Below are positions 18,280-27,953 of a DNA stretch of 64,000 nt, one piece after another. Position 1 is the stretch's first letter, and every line of letters starts with the position of its first letter. The translations under genes were made by a program, and so were the position numbers. Below the pieces are notes generated by a model that ran no database searches, was not told the DNA's origin, and worked only from the letters and a program-made list of their open reading frames with translations. This stretch comes from Actinomycetes bacterium (GTDB lineage: Bacteria > Actinomycetota > Acidimicrobiia > Acidimicrobiales > RAAP-2): NCBI GenBank assembly GCA_021793515.1, contig JAJYSP010000007.1, positions 1 through 64,000 on the forward strand, in the 5' to 3' direction.

Positions 18280-20442
18280 CTACCCCTGTGACGTCGTCGT
18301 CGCCTTGAGGGTGGTCGTGGTCGTACCCGCGTGGGTCGTGGTCGTGGTCGTGGTCGAGGCCGGCAGCGTCAGCTTCGGCGTCATGGAGACGGGCCGAATG
18401 GGGTGAGCGACCAGGTAGTTAAAGGCCTTGGCGACCACGGGCGCCGCGGCGTTGGCACCGTAGCCGCCTTCGCCGATCACGCAGACCACCACGTACTTTG
18501 GTCGGTTCACCGGTCCAAAGCCCACGAACAGTGAGTTGGGCTCCATGCCCGGCGCGTTGGACGCGGTTCCCGTCTTGCCGGCCAACGGGAAGGCACTCAG
18601 CGAGAACGTGGCGTTCTGGTGGAAGGGGTAATAGCCGGTTCCACGCGGGTTGTTGATAACGCCGTAGAGACCCTGGAGGATCGGCGCACGGATGGCGGGG
18701 GTCAGATGGACGTGGCCCAGCACCCGCGGCGCGTACCGTCTGATCACCTTGCCCGAGGGGCTGAGGATCCCGGCTGCCACCTCTGGCGCGTAACGGGTTC
18801 CACCGTTGGCGAACGTCGCGTAGGCGTCCGCCAATGCGATCGGCGTCAGTGCGGTGGCGCCCTGTCCGAAGGCCATCTCGATGTTGTCACCCGTGTACCA
18901 GGCCACGTTGGGGAAGGCTTTCGGTGCCTGGGCGTGCAACGCTTTACGAACCGCCGGGGAGTCCACTCGTCCGGGCACTTCGTTAGGCAGGTCGATGTTC
19001 GTGTACTGGTCGAGTCCGTACTGGTGGGCGACGTTCTGAATCGCTGTCTGGCCGTACTTGCGTTGGTGGAGCCAGAAGAGGTAGCCGAGGTTATAGAAGT
19101 AATAGTCCGAGGACACCGTGAGGGCGAGCGGCAAGTTCACGAGGCCGTTCCCGAAGGTCTCGGCGTCGTGGAAGACGCAACCGTGACCACCTTGCAGACA
19201 GCCCGGAACCACGTAGATCCCCGTGTCGTTCACCAGGGTGTTCGGTGAGAAGATCCCCGTTTGCATCTCCGCGGTCGCCGTGACGAGTTTGAACGTGCTG
19301 CCGGGCGTGTAGAGGCCCTGGATCGCGTAGTTGTTAAACGCGCCAACCTTCATGAGACTGTTGAAGGTCGACTGGGAGAGCCCGTTCACGAAGGAGTTGA
19401 GGTTATAGGACGGGTAGCTCGACATCGCGAGCACCGCTCCCGTGTTGGGGTCGAGCACCACCGCGGCACCGTTGACGGCCTGGGGGTAGTGGTGCGACAC
19501 GGGGTCGAAGGTCTTGCGGTCGACCAGGATTTGTTGGGCGAGGTACCCGTCCAGGGCCCGCTGTAGACCCTCGTCGATGTTGAGCACTACCGAATCACCA
19601 TTGGTCGGTGGCGTGGTCTTTGCCGTCGTCAAGATATTGCCGAAGGCATTGACCTCGAGGGTCTGGGTGCCGTCGTGTCCGCGCAGGTACTGCTCGTAGA
19701 AAGCTTCGATTCCGGACTTTCCGATCTGGGAATTGGTCTGATAACCCTGGTTGGGGTGGGCGGCGATCTCCCTACCGGTAATTGGGCCCACGTAACCGAG
19801 CACCTGTGACCCAACGTTTCCCCCATTGGGGTATGACCGCGTCGACACGTTCAAGATGGTCACGCCGGGGAACTCACTCGGGTGCAGCTTGATGAATTCG
19901 ACCACCGTGGCCGGTGCGTTCAGCATGATCGGCGCGGGTTGATACGGGTCGTATTGGGCGTTGTTGAGCGCCGCGTTGATCGACGTGACGCTGACTCCGG
20001 TCAGCGCGGACAGCGCGCCCTTCACCGACGGATCGAGTGCCGCCTCGGCTCGCGAGAGCTGAACCTCGGTCGTGGTCGTGTTGGTCACCAAGGGACGCCC
20101 GTAGCGGTCCAGGATGAGTCCGCGCGCCGCGGGGATGGTGCTCACGCGCAGCGAGTTGGCGTTCACTGTCGCGACCGCGACCCGGTAGTCCAGGATCTGC
20201 AGGGTGAAGAGCCGGTAGACGAGCAGCACCAGCAGGAGCGCGAAGAAGCCACCAATAATCCGCCAACGACGCTCCGGTCGGGCCTCAATCTCATCGGGCG
20301 ACGCCACCAGGTCACGGATGCCTACCGACCGCCGTACGTTGATCGATCGGCCCCGTCGGTGGAATGGGTTCAACGACTCCCACGGACGCCACAGCCTCGA
20401 GAACAGCGAACCGGTCGGTCGCTCACGCCACGATCGCTTCAT
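18280..20442 (-). CDS. mrdA: Penicillin-binding protein 2 (elongasome transpeptidase)
   Basis: Class B PBP of 720 aa for lateral-wall peptidoglycan cross-linking. A cytoplasmic N-terminus of about 65 residues is followed by one TM span (FFALLLVLLVYRLF), a dimerisation/pedestal domain beginning RGLILDRYGRPLVTN, and a transpeptidase domain. SxxK is in TPGSTFKLV, SxN-like in SSDYYF (Asp replaces Asn) and KTG in GKTGTAS. The C-terminal tail is a long Thr-rich stretch. The ATG at 20442 overlaps the mreD stop by 1 nt. It is the last gene of mreB-mreC-mreD-mrdA. Confidence 0.9.
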   Translation of the reverse strand: MKRSWRERPTGSLFSRLWRPWESLNPFHRRGRSINVRRSVGIRDLVASPDEIEARPERRWRIIGGFFALLLVLLVYRLFTLQILDYRVAVATVNANSLRVSTIPAARGLILDRYGRPLVTNTTTTEVQLSRAEAALDPSVKGALSALTGVSVTSINAALNNAQYDPYQPAPIMLNAPATVVEFIKLHPSEFPGVTILNVSTRSYPNGGNVGSQVLGYVGPITGREIAAHPNQGYQTNSQIGKSGIEAFYEQYLRGHDGTQTLEVNAFGNILTTAKTTPPTNGDSVVLNIDEGLQRALDGYLAQQILVDRKTFDPVSHHYPQAVNGAAVVLDPNTGAVLAMSSYPSYNLNSFVNGLSQSTFNSLMKVGAFNNYAIQGLYTPGSTFKLVTATAEMQTGIFSPNTLVNDTGIYVVPGCLQGGHGCVFHDAETFGNGLVNLPLALTVSSDYYFYNLGYLFWLHQRKYGQTAIQNVAHQYGLDQYTNIDLPNEVPGRVDSPAVRKALHAQAPKAFPNVAWYTGDNIEMAFGQGATALTPIALADAYATFANGGTRYAPEVAAGILSPSGKVIRRYAPRVLGHVHLTPAIRAPILQGLYGVINNPRGTGYYPFHQNATFSLSAFPLAGKTGTASNAPGMEPNSLFVGFGPVNRPKYVVVCVIGEGGYGANAAAPVVAKAFNYLVAHPIRPVSMTPKLTLPASTTTTTTTHAGTTTTTLKATTTSQG

Positions 20443-20951
20443 CAGCGCGACCGCCCATCGATTCGAGCGAGCGCTCGCGCCAGGCGAGCGCTCGGGCGCG
20501 CGAGGAGGAAGAACGCAATCGCGTTCACCTCCATGCTCGCGAGCAGGCTGCCTCGCCACAGTCCGAAGTTGAGCTCGCCGTAGCCGAGGGCCACGTAGTA
20601 CGCCGGCGCGAGAAGGCCAGCCACGCCGGCAAGCACGGGTGTCACCCACCACGCCGCGGAGTCGAGGTCACCGACGCCCTCGCGTCCGAGCCTTGACGCG
20701 ATGTAGGCCAGGGTGACTGCGACGACGATCGTGAGGCCAAACGGTGCCGAGCTGTGGGTGTCAAAGAAAAGGCCCGACATCACGGCGCCCCAGATCGCGA
20801 GGCTGGTCGCACCCGTCAGACCGATCGCGAATGGCCACAGCCACACCAGCATCACGACGACGCCGTCGAAGCGCAGCGCCGAGAAGACCGCGAGCTGCAG
20901 TCCGACAACGGTCAACGTGACGAGGGCGACCGGCAGGAGCGCGCGCCTCAC
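20442..20951 (-). CDS. mreD: Rod-shape-determining protein MreD
   Basis: Small polytopic membrane protein (169 aa) with about five hydrophobic spans (LLPVALVTLTVVGLQLAVF, VVVMLVWLWPFAIGLTG, LAIWGAVMSGLFFD, then two more). It contains the FFDTHSSAPFGL loop after a TM, as in MreD. The GTG at 20951 overlaps the mreC stop by 4 nt (GTGA). MreD links MreC to the cytoskeleton and synthase. Confidence 0.85.
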   Translation of the reverse strand: MRRALLPVALVTLTVVGLQLAVFSALRFDGVVVMLVWLWPFAIGLTGATSLAIWGAVMSGLFFDTHSSAPFGLTIVVAVTLAYIASRLGREGVGDLDSAAWWVTPVLAGVAGLLAPAYYVALGYGELNFGLWRGSLLASMEVNAIAFFLLARPSARLARALARIDGRSR

Positions 20952-21766
20952 GAAGTGGGCTCCCACTGCACGACGTCGACGTAGAAGAGGTGCCGGAGAT
21001 CCGCGGTGGGGGTCACCGTCACGTTGTAAGTGGTCGCGCCGGGGGTGAGTTTGACGGTGGCGACCCGTGCGACGGGAAGTCCGGGCGGATACAGGCCACC
21101 GCTCAGTCCGTCGGTCGTCAGGATGGTGCCCGTCGAGAGCGCCGTCTTGAGGTCGACCGCCGTCGCCGAGAGTCCGTTGTTCACACCTCCCCCGCTGATC
21201 ACGATCGACTGGTGTCCCTTGCCGAAGGTGACACCGACCGACGACGCGACGTCGGTGATCAATCGAACCGTGGCGCCGCGAGGCGTCGTCGAGATCACCG
21301 ATCCGACGAGACCACCGTTGGCGACGACGGGCATGCCCGCCAGGATCCCGCTGTCGCGACCCTTCGAGATATCAAAGGTCGCCGCGAAGTTCGTCGGCGA
21401 GACGCTGACGACCTGGGCCGCCACCGTTGGTAGCGAACCGATGAAGGGGACGTGAAGCTGGACCGTGAGCTGTTCCAGCTGGCGTTGCAGCGCCCAGGTC
21501 TCGTCAGCGCGCAGTTGCGCTCGACCGAGCTCGTAGCGCAGACGCTCATTCTGCGCGACGACGTCGCTGTAGTTGATCGCGCCGGCGAACACGTGGCCGA
21601 TCGGACGAGCGATGACGTCAATCGTCCAACTGAACGGCGTGATCACGAGGTTCGCCACACTGCGCAGTCCCGAGATGACCCCGACGGTCATGTACAACAG
21701 TGTGACCACGATCAGCGTGCTCACCCCGAGGGTCCACGCCCGTCTCCTTGACCGATCGGTGACCAC
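20948..21766 (-). CDS. mreC: Rod-shape-determining protein MreC
   Basis: Bitopic elongasome scaffold, 272 aa. One N-terminal TM (TLGVSTLIVVTLLYMTVGVI) is followed by a coiled coil (QNERLRYELGRAQLRADETW) and a C-terminal beta-barrel domain with the family phrases VVSVSPTNFAATFDISKG, GMPVVANGGLVGSV and VRLITDVASSVGV. GTG start at 21766, 3 bp after mreB. Confidence 0.9.
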   Translation of the reverse strand: MVTDRSRRRAWTLGVSTLIVVTLLYMTVGVISGLRSVANLVITPFSWTIDVIARPIGHVFAGAINYSDVVAQNERLRYELGRAQLRADETWALQRQLEQLTVQLHVPFIGSLPTVAAQVVSVSPTNFAATFDISKGRDSGILAGMPVVANGGLVGSVISTTPRGATVRLITDVASSVGVTFGKGHQSIVISGGGVNNGLSATAVDLKTALSTGTILTTDGLSGGLYPPGLPVARVATVKLTPGATTYNVTVTPTADLRHLFYVDVVQWEPTS

Positions 21767-21769
21767 GCG

Positions 21770-22801
21770 TTAACGCGACGGGCTGGACTTCAACATGCGA
21801 GAGAACGTCTCGAGCTCTTCGAGGCACATCCCACTGCCGAGGGCCACGCAGTTCAACGGGTCATTGGCCACGATGATCGGCATATTGGTCTCGACTTCGA
21901 GGCGCTGGGCGATGCCGTTCAAGAGGGCTCCGCCGCCGGTCAACACGATACCCTGTTCCATCAGGTCAGACGCGAGTTCTGGTGGCGTGCGGTCAAGGGT
22001 AACCTTCACGGCGTCAACGATGGCCTGCACCGGTTCCTCAATAGCTTGACGAATCTGCTCGGTCGAGATGACCACGGTCTTGGGCAGTCCGGTGACGAGG
22101 TCACGGCCGCGGATCTCAGCGCGCAACTCCTTTTCGAGCGGGTACGCCGATCCCAGCTGAATCTTGATCTCCTCAGCGGTGCGCTCACCAAGTGCGAGCT
22201 GGAACTCCTTCTTCACGAACGCGACCAGCGCCTCGTCGAGTTCGTCGCCGCCGACACGGATCGACTGGCTCGTGACGATACCGCCGAGTGAGATGACGGC
22301 CACTTCAGTCGTACCGCCGCCGATGTCCACCACCATGTTGCCGCTCGGCTCGTGGATCGGCAGACCGGCGCCGATCGCTGCGGCCATCGGCTCTTCGATG
22401 ATGTACGCCTTACGGGCTCCCGCGAACTCCGCGGCTTCGATGACCGCTCGCTGTTCTACCCCAGTGATACCCGACGGCACACAGATCACCATGCGTGGCT
22501 TCGCGAAGCGGCGCTGGTGTACCCGATGGATGAAGTAGCGCAGCATCTTCTCGCAAATCTCGAAGTCGGCGATGACGCCGTCCTTCAAGGGCCGGATCGC
22601 TTGGATGTTGCTCGGTGTTCGACCGATCATCCGTTTGGCTTCAGCACCAACGGCCAGCGGTTTGCCGTCCTTCACGTCGATGGCGACCACGGACGGCTCG
22701 TTCAGGATGATCCCGCGACCGCGCACGTAGACCAGTGTGTTAGCGGTGCCCAGATCCACCGCCATATCACGGCCCAGGAGCGAAAAACGACTGTCAACCA
22801 T
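21770..22801 (-). CDS. mreB: Cell-shape protein MreB
   Basis: Bacterial actin of 343 aa that directs lateral-wall synthesis. Nucleotide-binding phrases are [17 protein letters not shown] (phosphate 1), [18 protein letters not shown] (phosphate 2) and [13 protein letters not shown] (adenosine). ATG at 22801 with AAAGGG upstream. It is the first of the mreBCD-mrdA genes and lies 79 bp after ndk. Confidence 0.96.
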   Translation of the reverse strand: MVDSRFSLLGRDMAVDLGTANTLVYVRGRGIILNEPSVVAIDVKDGKPLAVGAEAKRMIGRTPSNIQAIRPLKDGVIADFEICEKMLRYFIHRVHQRRFAKPRMVICVPSGITGVEQRAVIEAAEFAGARKAYIIEEPMAAAIGAGLPIHEPSGNMVVDIGGGTTEVAVISLGGIVTSQSIRVGGDELDEALVAFVKKEFQLALGERTAEEIKIQLGSAYPLEKELRAEIRGRDLVTGLPKTVVISTEQIRQAIEEPVQAIVDAVKVTLDRTPPELASDLMEQGIVLTGGGALLNGIAQRLEVETNMPIIVANDPLNCVALGSGMCLEELETFSRMLKSSPSR

Positions 22802-22880
22802 AGAAACCCTTTATCGAGGCCGCCGACGCTTCCTCACGCTGTAAGGCTAGGGCAAGAACGTGGTCTCCGACCAACCGTCT

Positions 22881-23294
22881 TTAGGAAACCAGTTGTGGGA
22901 AGAAAATACCGATCTCACGACGGGCTGATTCGGCGGAGTCCGAGCCGTGGATCAGGTTGTGCGCCATGACCGTGGCCAGGTCGCCGCGTATGGTCCCCGG
23001 CGCCGATTCGAGGGGATTCGTCGTGCCCATCATGGTGCGAACCACCTGCCAGGTGTCCGGCGGCCCCTCCACCACGACCACCATCACCGGTCCGCTCGTG
23101 ATGAACCGCACCAGATTCTCGTAGTACTCGCGCCCTACGTGTTCGGCGTAGTGCTGGGCCGCAGTGTCGCTATCCAAGGTGCGCAACTCGGCGGCGACGA
23201 ACCGCAAACCTTTTCGCTCGAGTCGCCCGAGGATCTCGCCCACGAGTCCCCGTTCGACCCCGTCGGGTTTGATGATCACCAGCGTTTGATTCAC
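22881..23294 (-). CDS. ndk: Nucleoside diphosphate kinase
   Basis: Transfers gamma-phosphate between NTP and NDP pools; 137 aa, the family length. It contains QTLVIIKPDGVERGLVGEI, the usual ATP-loop residues, and the active-site His in TVMAHNLIHGSDS (family NxxHGSDS). The GTG at 23294 gives a canonical N-terminus; a TTG 24 bases upstream overlaps the folC stop and would add eight atypical residues. A TAGATT box 8 bases before the GTG suggests a leaderless transcript. Confidence 0.93.
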   Translation of the reverse strand: MNQTLVIIKPDGVERGLVGEILGRLERKGLRFVAAELRTLDSDTAAQHYAEHVGREYYENLVRFITSGPVMVVVVEGPPDTWQVVRTMMGTTNPLESAPGTIRGDLATVMAHNLIHGSDSAESARREIGIFFPQLVS

Positions 23295-23302
23295 AACGTT
23301 CA

Positions 23303-23308
23303 AATCTA
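23303..23308 (-). promoter_or_regulatory. Putative -10 box for leaderless ndk
   Basis: TAGATT on the minus strand ends 8 bases before the ndk GTG, with no Shine-Dalgarno between. This implies ndk can be transcribed independently of folC. Confidence 0.35.
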
Positions 23309-23314
23309 ACAGTC

Positions 23315-24643
23315 TCAACGCAGATGCCGAGATGGCAGGTGGAGTACTTCGCTACGAACCTCGGCGATGACGTAGAGGCTGCCCGTCACCACGATCAAGT
23401 CCTCGTCGGTGGAACGTTCGCGAGCGTGCGCCAGCGCCGAGACGCTTGAACCGTGCTCTAACGCGACGCCCCCGTGACGGCGAACCGCCACCGCCACCGT
23501 GGCCGCGTCGACCGCGCGCGGCGACTGGGGTGCACAGCAGTGGAACTCCGTGAACCCCGCCGCCACTAATGGCGCCACCATGTCGTCAATATTGCGACCG
23601 GTCAACATGCCGATCACGCAACGACGTTCACCGTCGACGTGAAAGGCGCCGTCAATCGTGGCGACGAGCGCGGCGATACCCGCGGGGTTGTGCGCGCCAT
23701 CGATCACCACCATCGGTCGATGAGCGATCACTTCCATTCGTCCGGGCATGCGCACCGCCGACAACGTCGCGCGCACGACCTCGTCACCGAGCGCTCGCCC
23801 GAGGAACGCCTCGGCCGCGACGATCGCGGTGGTCGCGTTTATCCCCTGGTGAATACCGTGAAGTGACACGACGATCTCGTCGTAGTGCGCATACGGCGTT
23901 CGCAGTGAAAGTAGGCGCCCACCAATCGCCAGATCATTCCGTTCGAGTTCGAAACCATCACCGACGAACCACGGCGTCGCGCCGATTTCGTCCACACGTC
24001 GTTGGGCGATCTCCACGACGATCGCGTTGGTGGTCGCAACGATGGCGACGGCGCCGGTTCGGAAAATGCCAACCTTGTCCTTCGCGATGTCGCCGATGGT
24101 CGGACCGAGCACCGCAGTGTGGTCGAGGTCGACGTTCGTGAGCACGGTGACGTCCCCGTCAATGACGTTGGTGGAGTCCCACGTCCCGCCGAGGCCCACT
24201 TCGATGACCGCGACGTCCACCCCTTCGTCAGAGAAGTGCAGGAGGGCGGCGACCGTGAGCAACTCGAAGCGCGTGAGCGCGATCCCCGAGACGGACTCGA
24301 CGTCGGCGAGTCGCCCGAAGAGATCAGTGAACACGTCGTCGTCGATCGCTTCGCCGTTAACCGCGATGCGCTCGTTCACCGCGTGGAGGTCGGGACTCGT
24401 GAAGGTGCCCACGCGCAGACCCGTCGCTCGCAGCAGTTCACTTGTCATCGTCGTCGTCGAGCCCTTACCGTTAGTACCGGTGATATGGATCGACGGGTAG
24501 TCGTGGTGCGGGTCGGCCAGCAGCGCCAGCGTCTCGACGATGGGCTGCAGTGTGGGTGGTGACTGCCGGTTCGGCGACACCCGTTCGAAGTCGACGTGGG
24601 ACTCGAGCCAGCCCAACGCCTGGGCGTAAGTTTCAAATCGCAC
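23315..24643 (-). CDS. folC: Bifunctional dihydrofolate/folylpolyglutamate synthase
   Basis: Mur-ligase-fold enzyme of 442 aa that adds glutamate to dihydropteroate and to folates. P-loop ITGTNGKGSTT near residue 55-65, the folate-site segment GLRVGTFTSPDLHAVNERI, VIEVGLGGTWDSTNVI, and HNPAGIAAL in the C-terminal ligase domain (VVIDGAHNPAG). ATG start. It lies 3 bp after clpX on the same strand. Confidence 0.93.
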   Translation of the reverse strand: MRFETYAQALGWLESHVDFERVSPNRQSPPTLQPIVETLALLADPHHDYPSIHITGTNGKGSTTTMTSELLRATGLRVGTFTSPDLHAVNERIAVNGEAIDDDVFTDLFGRLADVESVSGIALTRFELLTVAALLHFSDEGVDVAVIEVGLGGTWDSTNVIDGDVTVLTNVDLDHTAVLGPTIGDIAKDKVGIFRTGAVAIVATTNAIVVEIAQRRVDEIGATPWFVGDGFELERNDLAIGGRLLSLRTPYAHYDEIVVSLHGIHQGINATTAIVAAEAFLGRALGDEVVRATLSAVRMPGRMEVIAHRPMVVIDGAHNPAGIAALVATIDGAFHVDGERRCVIGMLTGRNIDDMVAPLVAAGFTEFHCCAPQSPRAVDAATVAVAVRRHGGVALEHGSSVSALAHARERSTDEDLIVVTGSLYVIAEVRSEVLHLPSRHLR

Positions 24644-24646
24644 GGT

Positions 24647-25903
24647 CTAACTCGCGCGACGAGAACGCGTCGCCTTCCGTAGTTCGTAGAGCGGTGGCAC
24701 GTGCTCGCGCACCGACTCCGCGGTCACCACGCAGCGCACGACGTCGGTACGACCGGGCACGTCGTACATGGTCTCAAGTAGCACACTCTCGAGGATCGAA
24801 CGCAGCCCGCGGGCCCCCGTTCCGCGCTCGAGGGCGAGGTCGGCGATCGCTGCGAGGGCGTCGGTCTCGATCACCAACTCAACGCCATCCATGGCGAGTA
24901 CCTGGCGGAACTGCTTGACCAGTGAGTTCTTGGGCTCGGTCAGAACGTCGATCAGCATCGAACGGTCGAGCTGCTGGACCGCTCCGACGATGGGGAGCCG
25001 ACCGATGAACTCGGGAATGAGTCCGAACTTCATCAGGTCCTCAGGCAGGGCGTAGCGGAAGAGCTCGATGTCGCCGGAACGCTTCGCCTCGATCGGCGAA
25101 TTGAACCCGATCGTCTTCTTACCGAGTCGCCGCTCGATGATCGACTCGAGACCAGAGAACGCTCCGCCGCAGATGAACAGGATGTTGGACGTGTCGATCG
25201 TGATGAACTCTTGGTGCGGGTGCTTACGTCCACCCTGAGGTGGCACACTCGCGACCGTCCCCTCGAGGATCTTCAAGAGTGCCTGTTGGACACCCTCACC
25301 CGAGACGTCGCGCGTGATCGACGGGTTCTCTGACTTACGAGCGATCTTGTCGATCTCGTCGATGTAGATGATCCCACGTTCGGCGCGCTTCACGTCGAAG
25401 TCAGCGGCTGAAAGCAATTTCAAGAGAATGTTCTCGACGTCTTCGCCCACGTAACCCGCCTCGGTGAGTGCGGTCGCGTCGGCGATGGCGAAGGGGACGT
25501 TGAGCATCCGAGCAAGTGTTTGTGCGAGGAACGTCTTGCCGCAGCCGGTCGGCCCGAGCAGGAGCACGTTGGACTTGGCGACCTCGACGTCGTCGTCGTG
25601 GAGCGGACCCGTCTGGATGCGCTTGTAGTGGTTGTAGACGGCGACCGAGAGGATCTTCTTCGCCTCGACTTGGCCGATGACGAATTCGTCGAGGAACGAC
25701 GAGATCTCTCGCGGCGTGGGAAGTTCGTCAAGGACGAATTCGGGGCGATCGCCGAACTCGTCGGCGATGATGTCGTTGCACAGGTCAATGCACTCGTCGC
25801 AGATATAGACGCTCGGACCAGCGATCAACTTCTTGACTTGCTTTTGACCCTTCGCGCAGAAACTGCACTTGATGAGGTCGCTGCCTTCGCCAAACTTTGC
25901 CAC
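24647..25903 (-). CDS. clpX: ATP-dependent Clp protease ATPase subunit ClpX
   Basis: AAA+ unfoldase that feeds ClpP, 418 aa. The N-terminal zinc-binding domain is CSFCAKGQ...CDECIDLC. Walker A is [13 protein letters not shown], Walker B is IIYIDEIDK, the pore loop is AGYVGED, the IGF-type loop for ClpP contact lies near KKTIGFNS, and sensor 2 is GARGLRSI. The GTG at 25903 has GGAGG 6 bases upstream, better than the GTG at 25909. It forms the tig-clpP-clpX group. Confidence 0.96.
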   Translation of the reverse strand: MAKFGEGSDLIKCSFCAKGQKQVKKLIAGPSVYICDECIDLCNDIIADEFGDRPEFVLDELPTPREISSFLDEFVIGQVEAKKILSVAVYNHYKRIQTGPLHDDDVEVAKSNVLLLGPTGCGKTFLAQTLARMLNVPFAIADATALTEAGYVGEDVENILLKLLSAADFDVKRAERGIIYIDEIDKIARKSENPSITRDVSGEGVQQALLKILEGTVASVPPQGGRKHPHQEFITIDTSNILFICGGAFSGLESIIERRLGKKTIGFNSPIEAKRSGDIELFRYALPEDLMKFGLIPEFIGRLPIVGAVQQLDRSMLIDVLTEPKNSLVKQFRQVLAMDGVELVIETDALAAIADLALERGTGARGLRSILESVLLETMYDVPGRTDVVRCVVTAESVREHVPPLYELRKATRSRRAS

Positions 25904-25966
25904 AAGCACCCTCCGACACGACCTGACCCATCCATCCTAGGATGCGCGGTCGCTAAAACTCGGTAC

Positions 25967-26575
25967 CTACGAACGAGGGCTGATTACCTCGTCGATAAGG
26001 CCATATTCCACGGCTTCGTCCGCACCGATGATGAAGTCACGGTCCGTGTCCTTGGTGATGCGCTCCACCGACTGGCCGGTGTCGTTGGCCAACATGAAGT
26101 TCAGCATGTCTTTCATCCGAAGGATCTCGCGAGCTTGAATCTCAATGTCTGACGCCTGACCGCCGACACCGCCCCAGGGCTGGTGCAGCAGAACTCGGGC
26201 GTGAGGCAAGGCGTAGCGCTTACCCTTTGCGCCGGCGCCGAGCAAGACGGCTGCCGCCGATGCCGCCTGACCGAAGCAGAATGTCGACACGTCAGGCTTG
26301 ATGTACTTCATCGTGTCGTAGATCGCGAGGAGCCCCGTGATGTCGCCACCGGGCGAGTTGATGTAGAGATTGATGTCTTTCTCGGGGTCCTCGGACTCGA
26401 GGAACAACATCTGCGCGCAAATCAAGTTAGCCACGGTGTCGTCGATCGGGGTTCCGAGGAAGATGATCCGCTCGCGCAGAAGGCGACTGTAGAGGTCGTA
26501 TGCTCGCTCGCCACGATTTGACGACTCGACGACCGTGGGCACCAAGTAGTTCTGAGCTCGAAAGTGTTCGTTCAC
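25967..26575 (-). CDS. clpP: ATP-dependent Clp protease proteolytic subunit ClpP
   Basis: Serine protease subunit, 202 aa. The catalytic triad is visible: Ser in [14 protein letters not shown], His in [10 protein letters not shown] and Asp in [28 protein letters not shown] forms the oxyanion region. GTG start, 9 bp after tig. Only one clpP is seen here, though many actinobacteria carry two. Confidence 0.96.
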   Translation of the reverse strand: MNEHFRAQNYLVPTVVESSNRGERAYDLYSRLLRERIIFLGTPIDDTVANLICAQMLFLESEDPEKDINLYINSPGGDITGLLAIYDTMKYIKPDVSTFCFGQAASAAAVLLGAGAKGKRYALPHARVLLHQPWGGVGGQASDIEIQAREILRMKDMLNFMLANDTGQSVERITKDTDRDFIIGADEAVEYGLIDEVISPRS

Positions 26576-26584
26576 GGCTATACC

Positions 26585-27919
26585 TTAAACGTCCATTTCG
26601 AGGGATTGATCGACACTCAAGAGCGCCGGGTCGATAACCAATCCCTCCGGATCGACGTAGGTGACGTTCTCCGTGAGCCAGCGAGACGCCTTCATCTTGG
26701 CGACCTCAGCGGTGAAGGCGACCGTTCGACCGGTGTCACGAAGGTTGGTGCGCAGGACATCAGGTTCCACCGACATGGCCTCAGCCGTTTTCACTAGCTC
26801 CTCGTCGATCTCCTCGTCGCTCGGCTCGAGGCCTTCGGCGCGCACGAGCGCCCGCAGTGCGAGGTCGATGCGTACCGCTCGCGCCGCGTCGGCTCGCAGG
26901 GACTCGAGCAACGCATCAGGCGTCTGGTTGGTCACCTGCAAGAACATTTCGAGGCTCAACTTCTGTTCGGCGAGCCGGTGGCCGAGGTCGTGGAGACGCT
27001 CGTTGGTCTCACTCGCGACCAGGGCTTCAGGAGCGGCATCTTCGGCGACGAGTTCGCCGAGGGCTACCAGAACTGCGTCGCGTTGGGCGAACTGCGCCTC
27101 CATCACCTTGCGCCGGCGCATCTGGTCGACGAGTTGATCGCGCATTTCGGCCACGGTCTGCCACTCAGTGTTCTCAGCCACCCATTCATCGGTCAATTCG
27201 GGAAGTACCCGCTCCTTGACCTGCTTCAGTTTCATGGCGTAGGTGACGACCCCGCCCCCCTGGACGCTGCCGTTGACGGTCAGGTTCTCGCCGGCTCGCA
27301 GCCCGAGAATGAGCTCATCCACACCTTCGGTGATCGCCCCGGAGCCCACGGTGTACATGTAGTCACTCATCTCGAGGGGTTCGGCCTCACCCGCGACCTG
27401 GGTCGCCGTCACGTCCATTGTGACCAGGTCACCGGTCACGATGGGGCGGTCCACGTCGTTCAACGTCGCGTCGGTCTCGCGGAAGCGGTCGATCTGCGTC
27501 TCGACCTCGGTGTCGGTTACCTGCGGCGACGGCAGCGTCACTCGCAGCGCGCGATGGCCACTGATGGTGACCTCCGGACGCACTTCGACGTCAGCCTCGA
27601 ACACCAGTGGCCCTTCGACCTCGCCACCAGTGACGGTGATTTCGGGTTCGGCAATGGGGTCGACGGCGGTGTCGGCGATCGCCCGCGCGTAAAAGTCCGG
27701 CATCGACTCACGAATGGCCTCACTACGCAAGACGTCGGCGCCACCGATGTGGGCGATCAAGACGTTCTTTGGCACTTTGCCCTTACGGAAACCCTTGACG
27801 GAGACCTGCTTCGAAAGCGTTTGAGCCGCCTTGTCGATTGCGTCGGACATCTCGGCGTCGTCGAGCTCGACGACCAGCTTCACGTGGTTATTTTCGAGGT
27901 TGGAAACGGTTGCGCGCAT
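26585..27919 (-). CDS. tig: Trigger factor
   Basis: Ribosome-bound chaperone and prolyl isomerase, 444 aa. The N-terminal ribosome-binding domain has the signature GFRKGKVPKNVL. The central FKBP-like domain (about 160-240) includes VTMDVTATQ and GVDELILGLRAGE. The C-terminal helical arms cover about 255-430. ATG at 27919. It is the first gene of tig-clpP-clpX-folC. Confidence 0.95.
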   Translation of the reverse strand: MRATVSNLENNHVKLVVELDDAEMSDAIDKAAQTLSKQVSVKGFRKGKVPKNVLIAHIGGADVLRSEAIRESMPDFYARAIADTAVDPIAEPEITVTGGEVEGPLVFEADVEVRPEVTISGHRALRVTLPSPQVTDTEVETQIDRFRETDATLNDVDRPIVTGDLVTMDVTATQVAGEAEPLEMSDYMYTVGSGAITEGVDELILGLRAGENLTVNGSVQGGGVVTYAMKLKQVKERVLPELTDEWVAENTEWQTVAEMRDQLVDQMRRRKVMEAQFAQRDAVLVALGELVAEDAAPEALVASETNERLHDLGHRLAEQKLSLEMFLQVTNQTPDALLESLRADAARAVRIDLALRALVRAEGLEPSDEEIDEELVKTAEAMSVEPDVLRTNLRDTGRTVAFTAEVAKMKASRWLTENVTYVDPEGLVIDPALLSVDQSLEMDV

Positions 27920-27953
27920 AGGAGATGCCAGCCTACCGTTTGCCAGGCGCTAT

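Noticed and set aside
18158..18406. 82-codon valine-rich + strand frame
   Set aside because: Antisense to the Thr-rich tail of MrdA; the valine run is the complement of its ACC/ACG codons.
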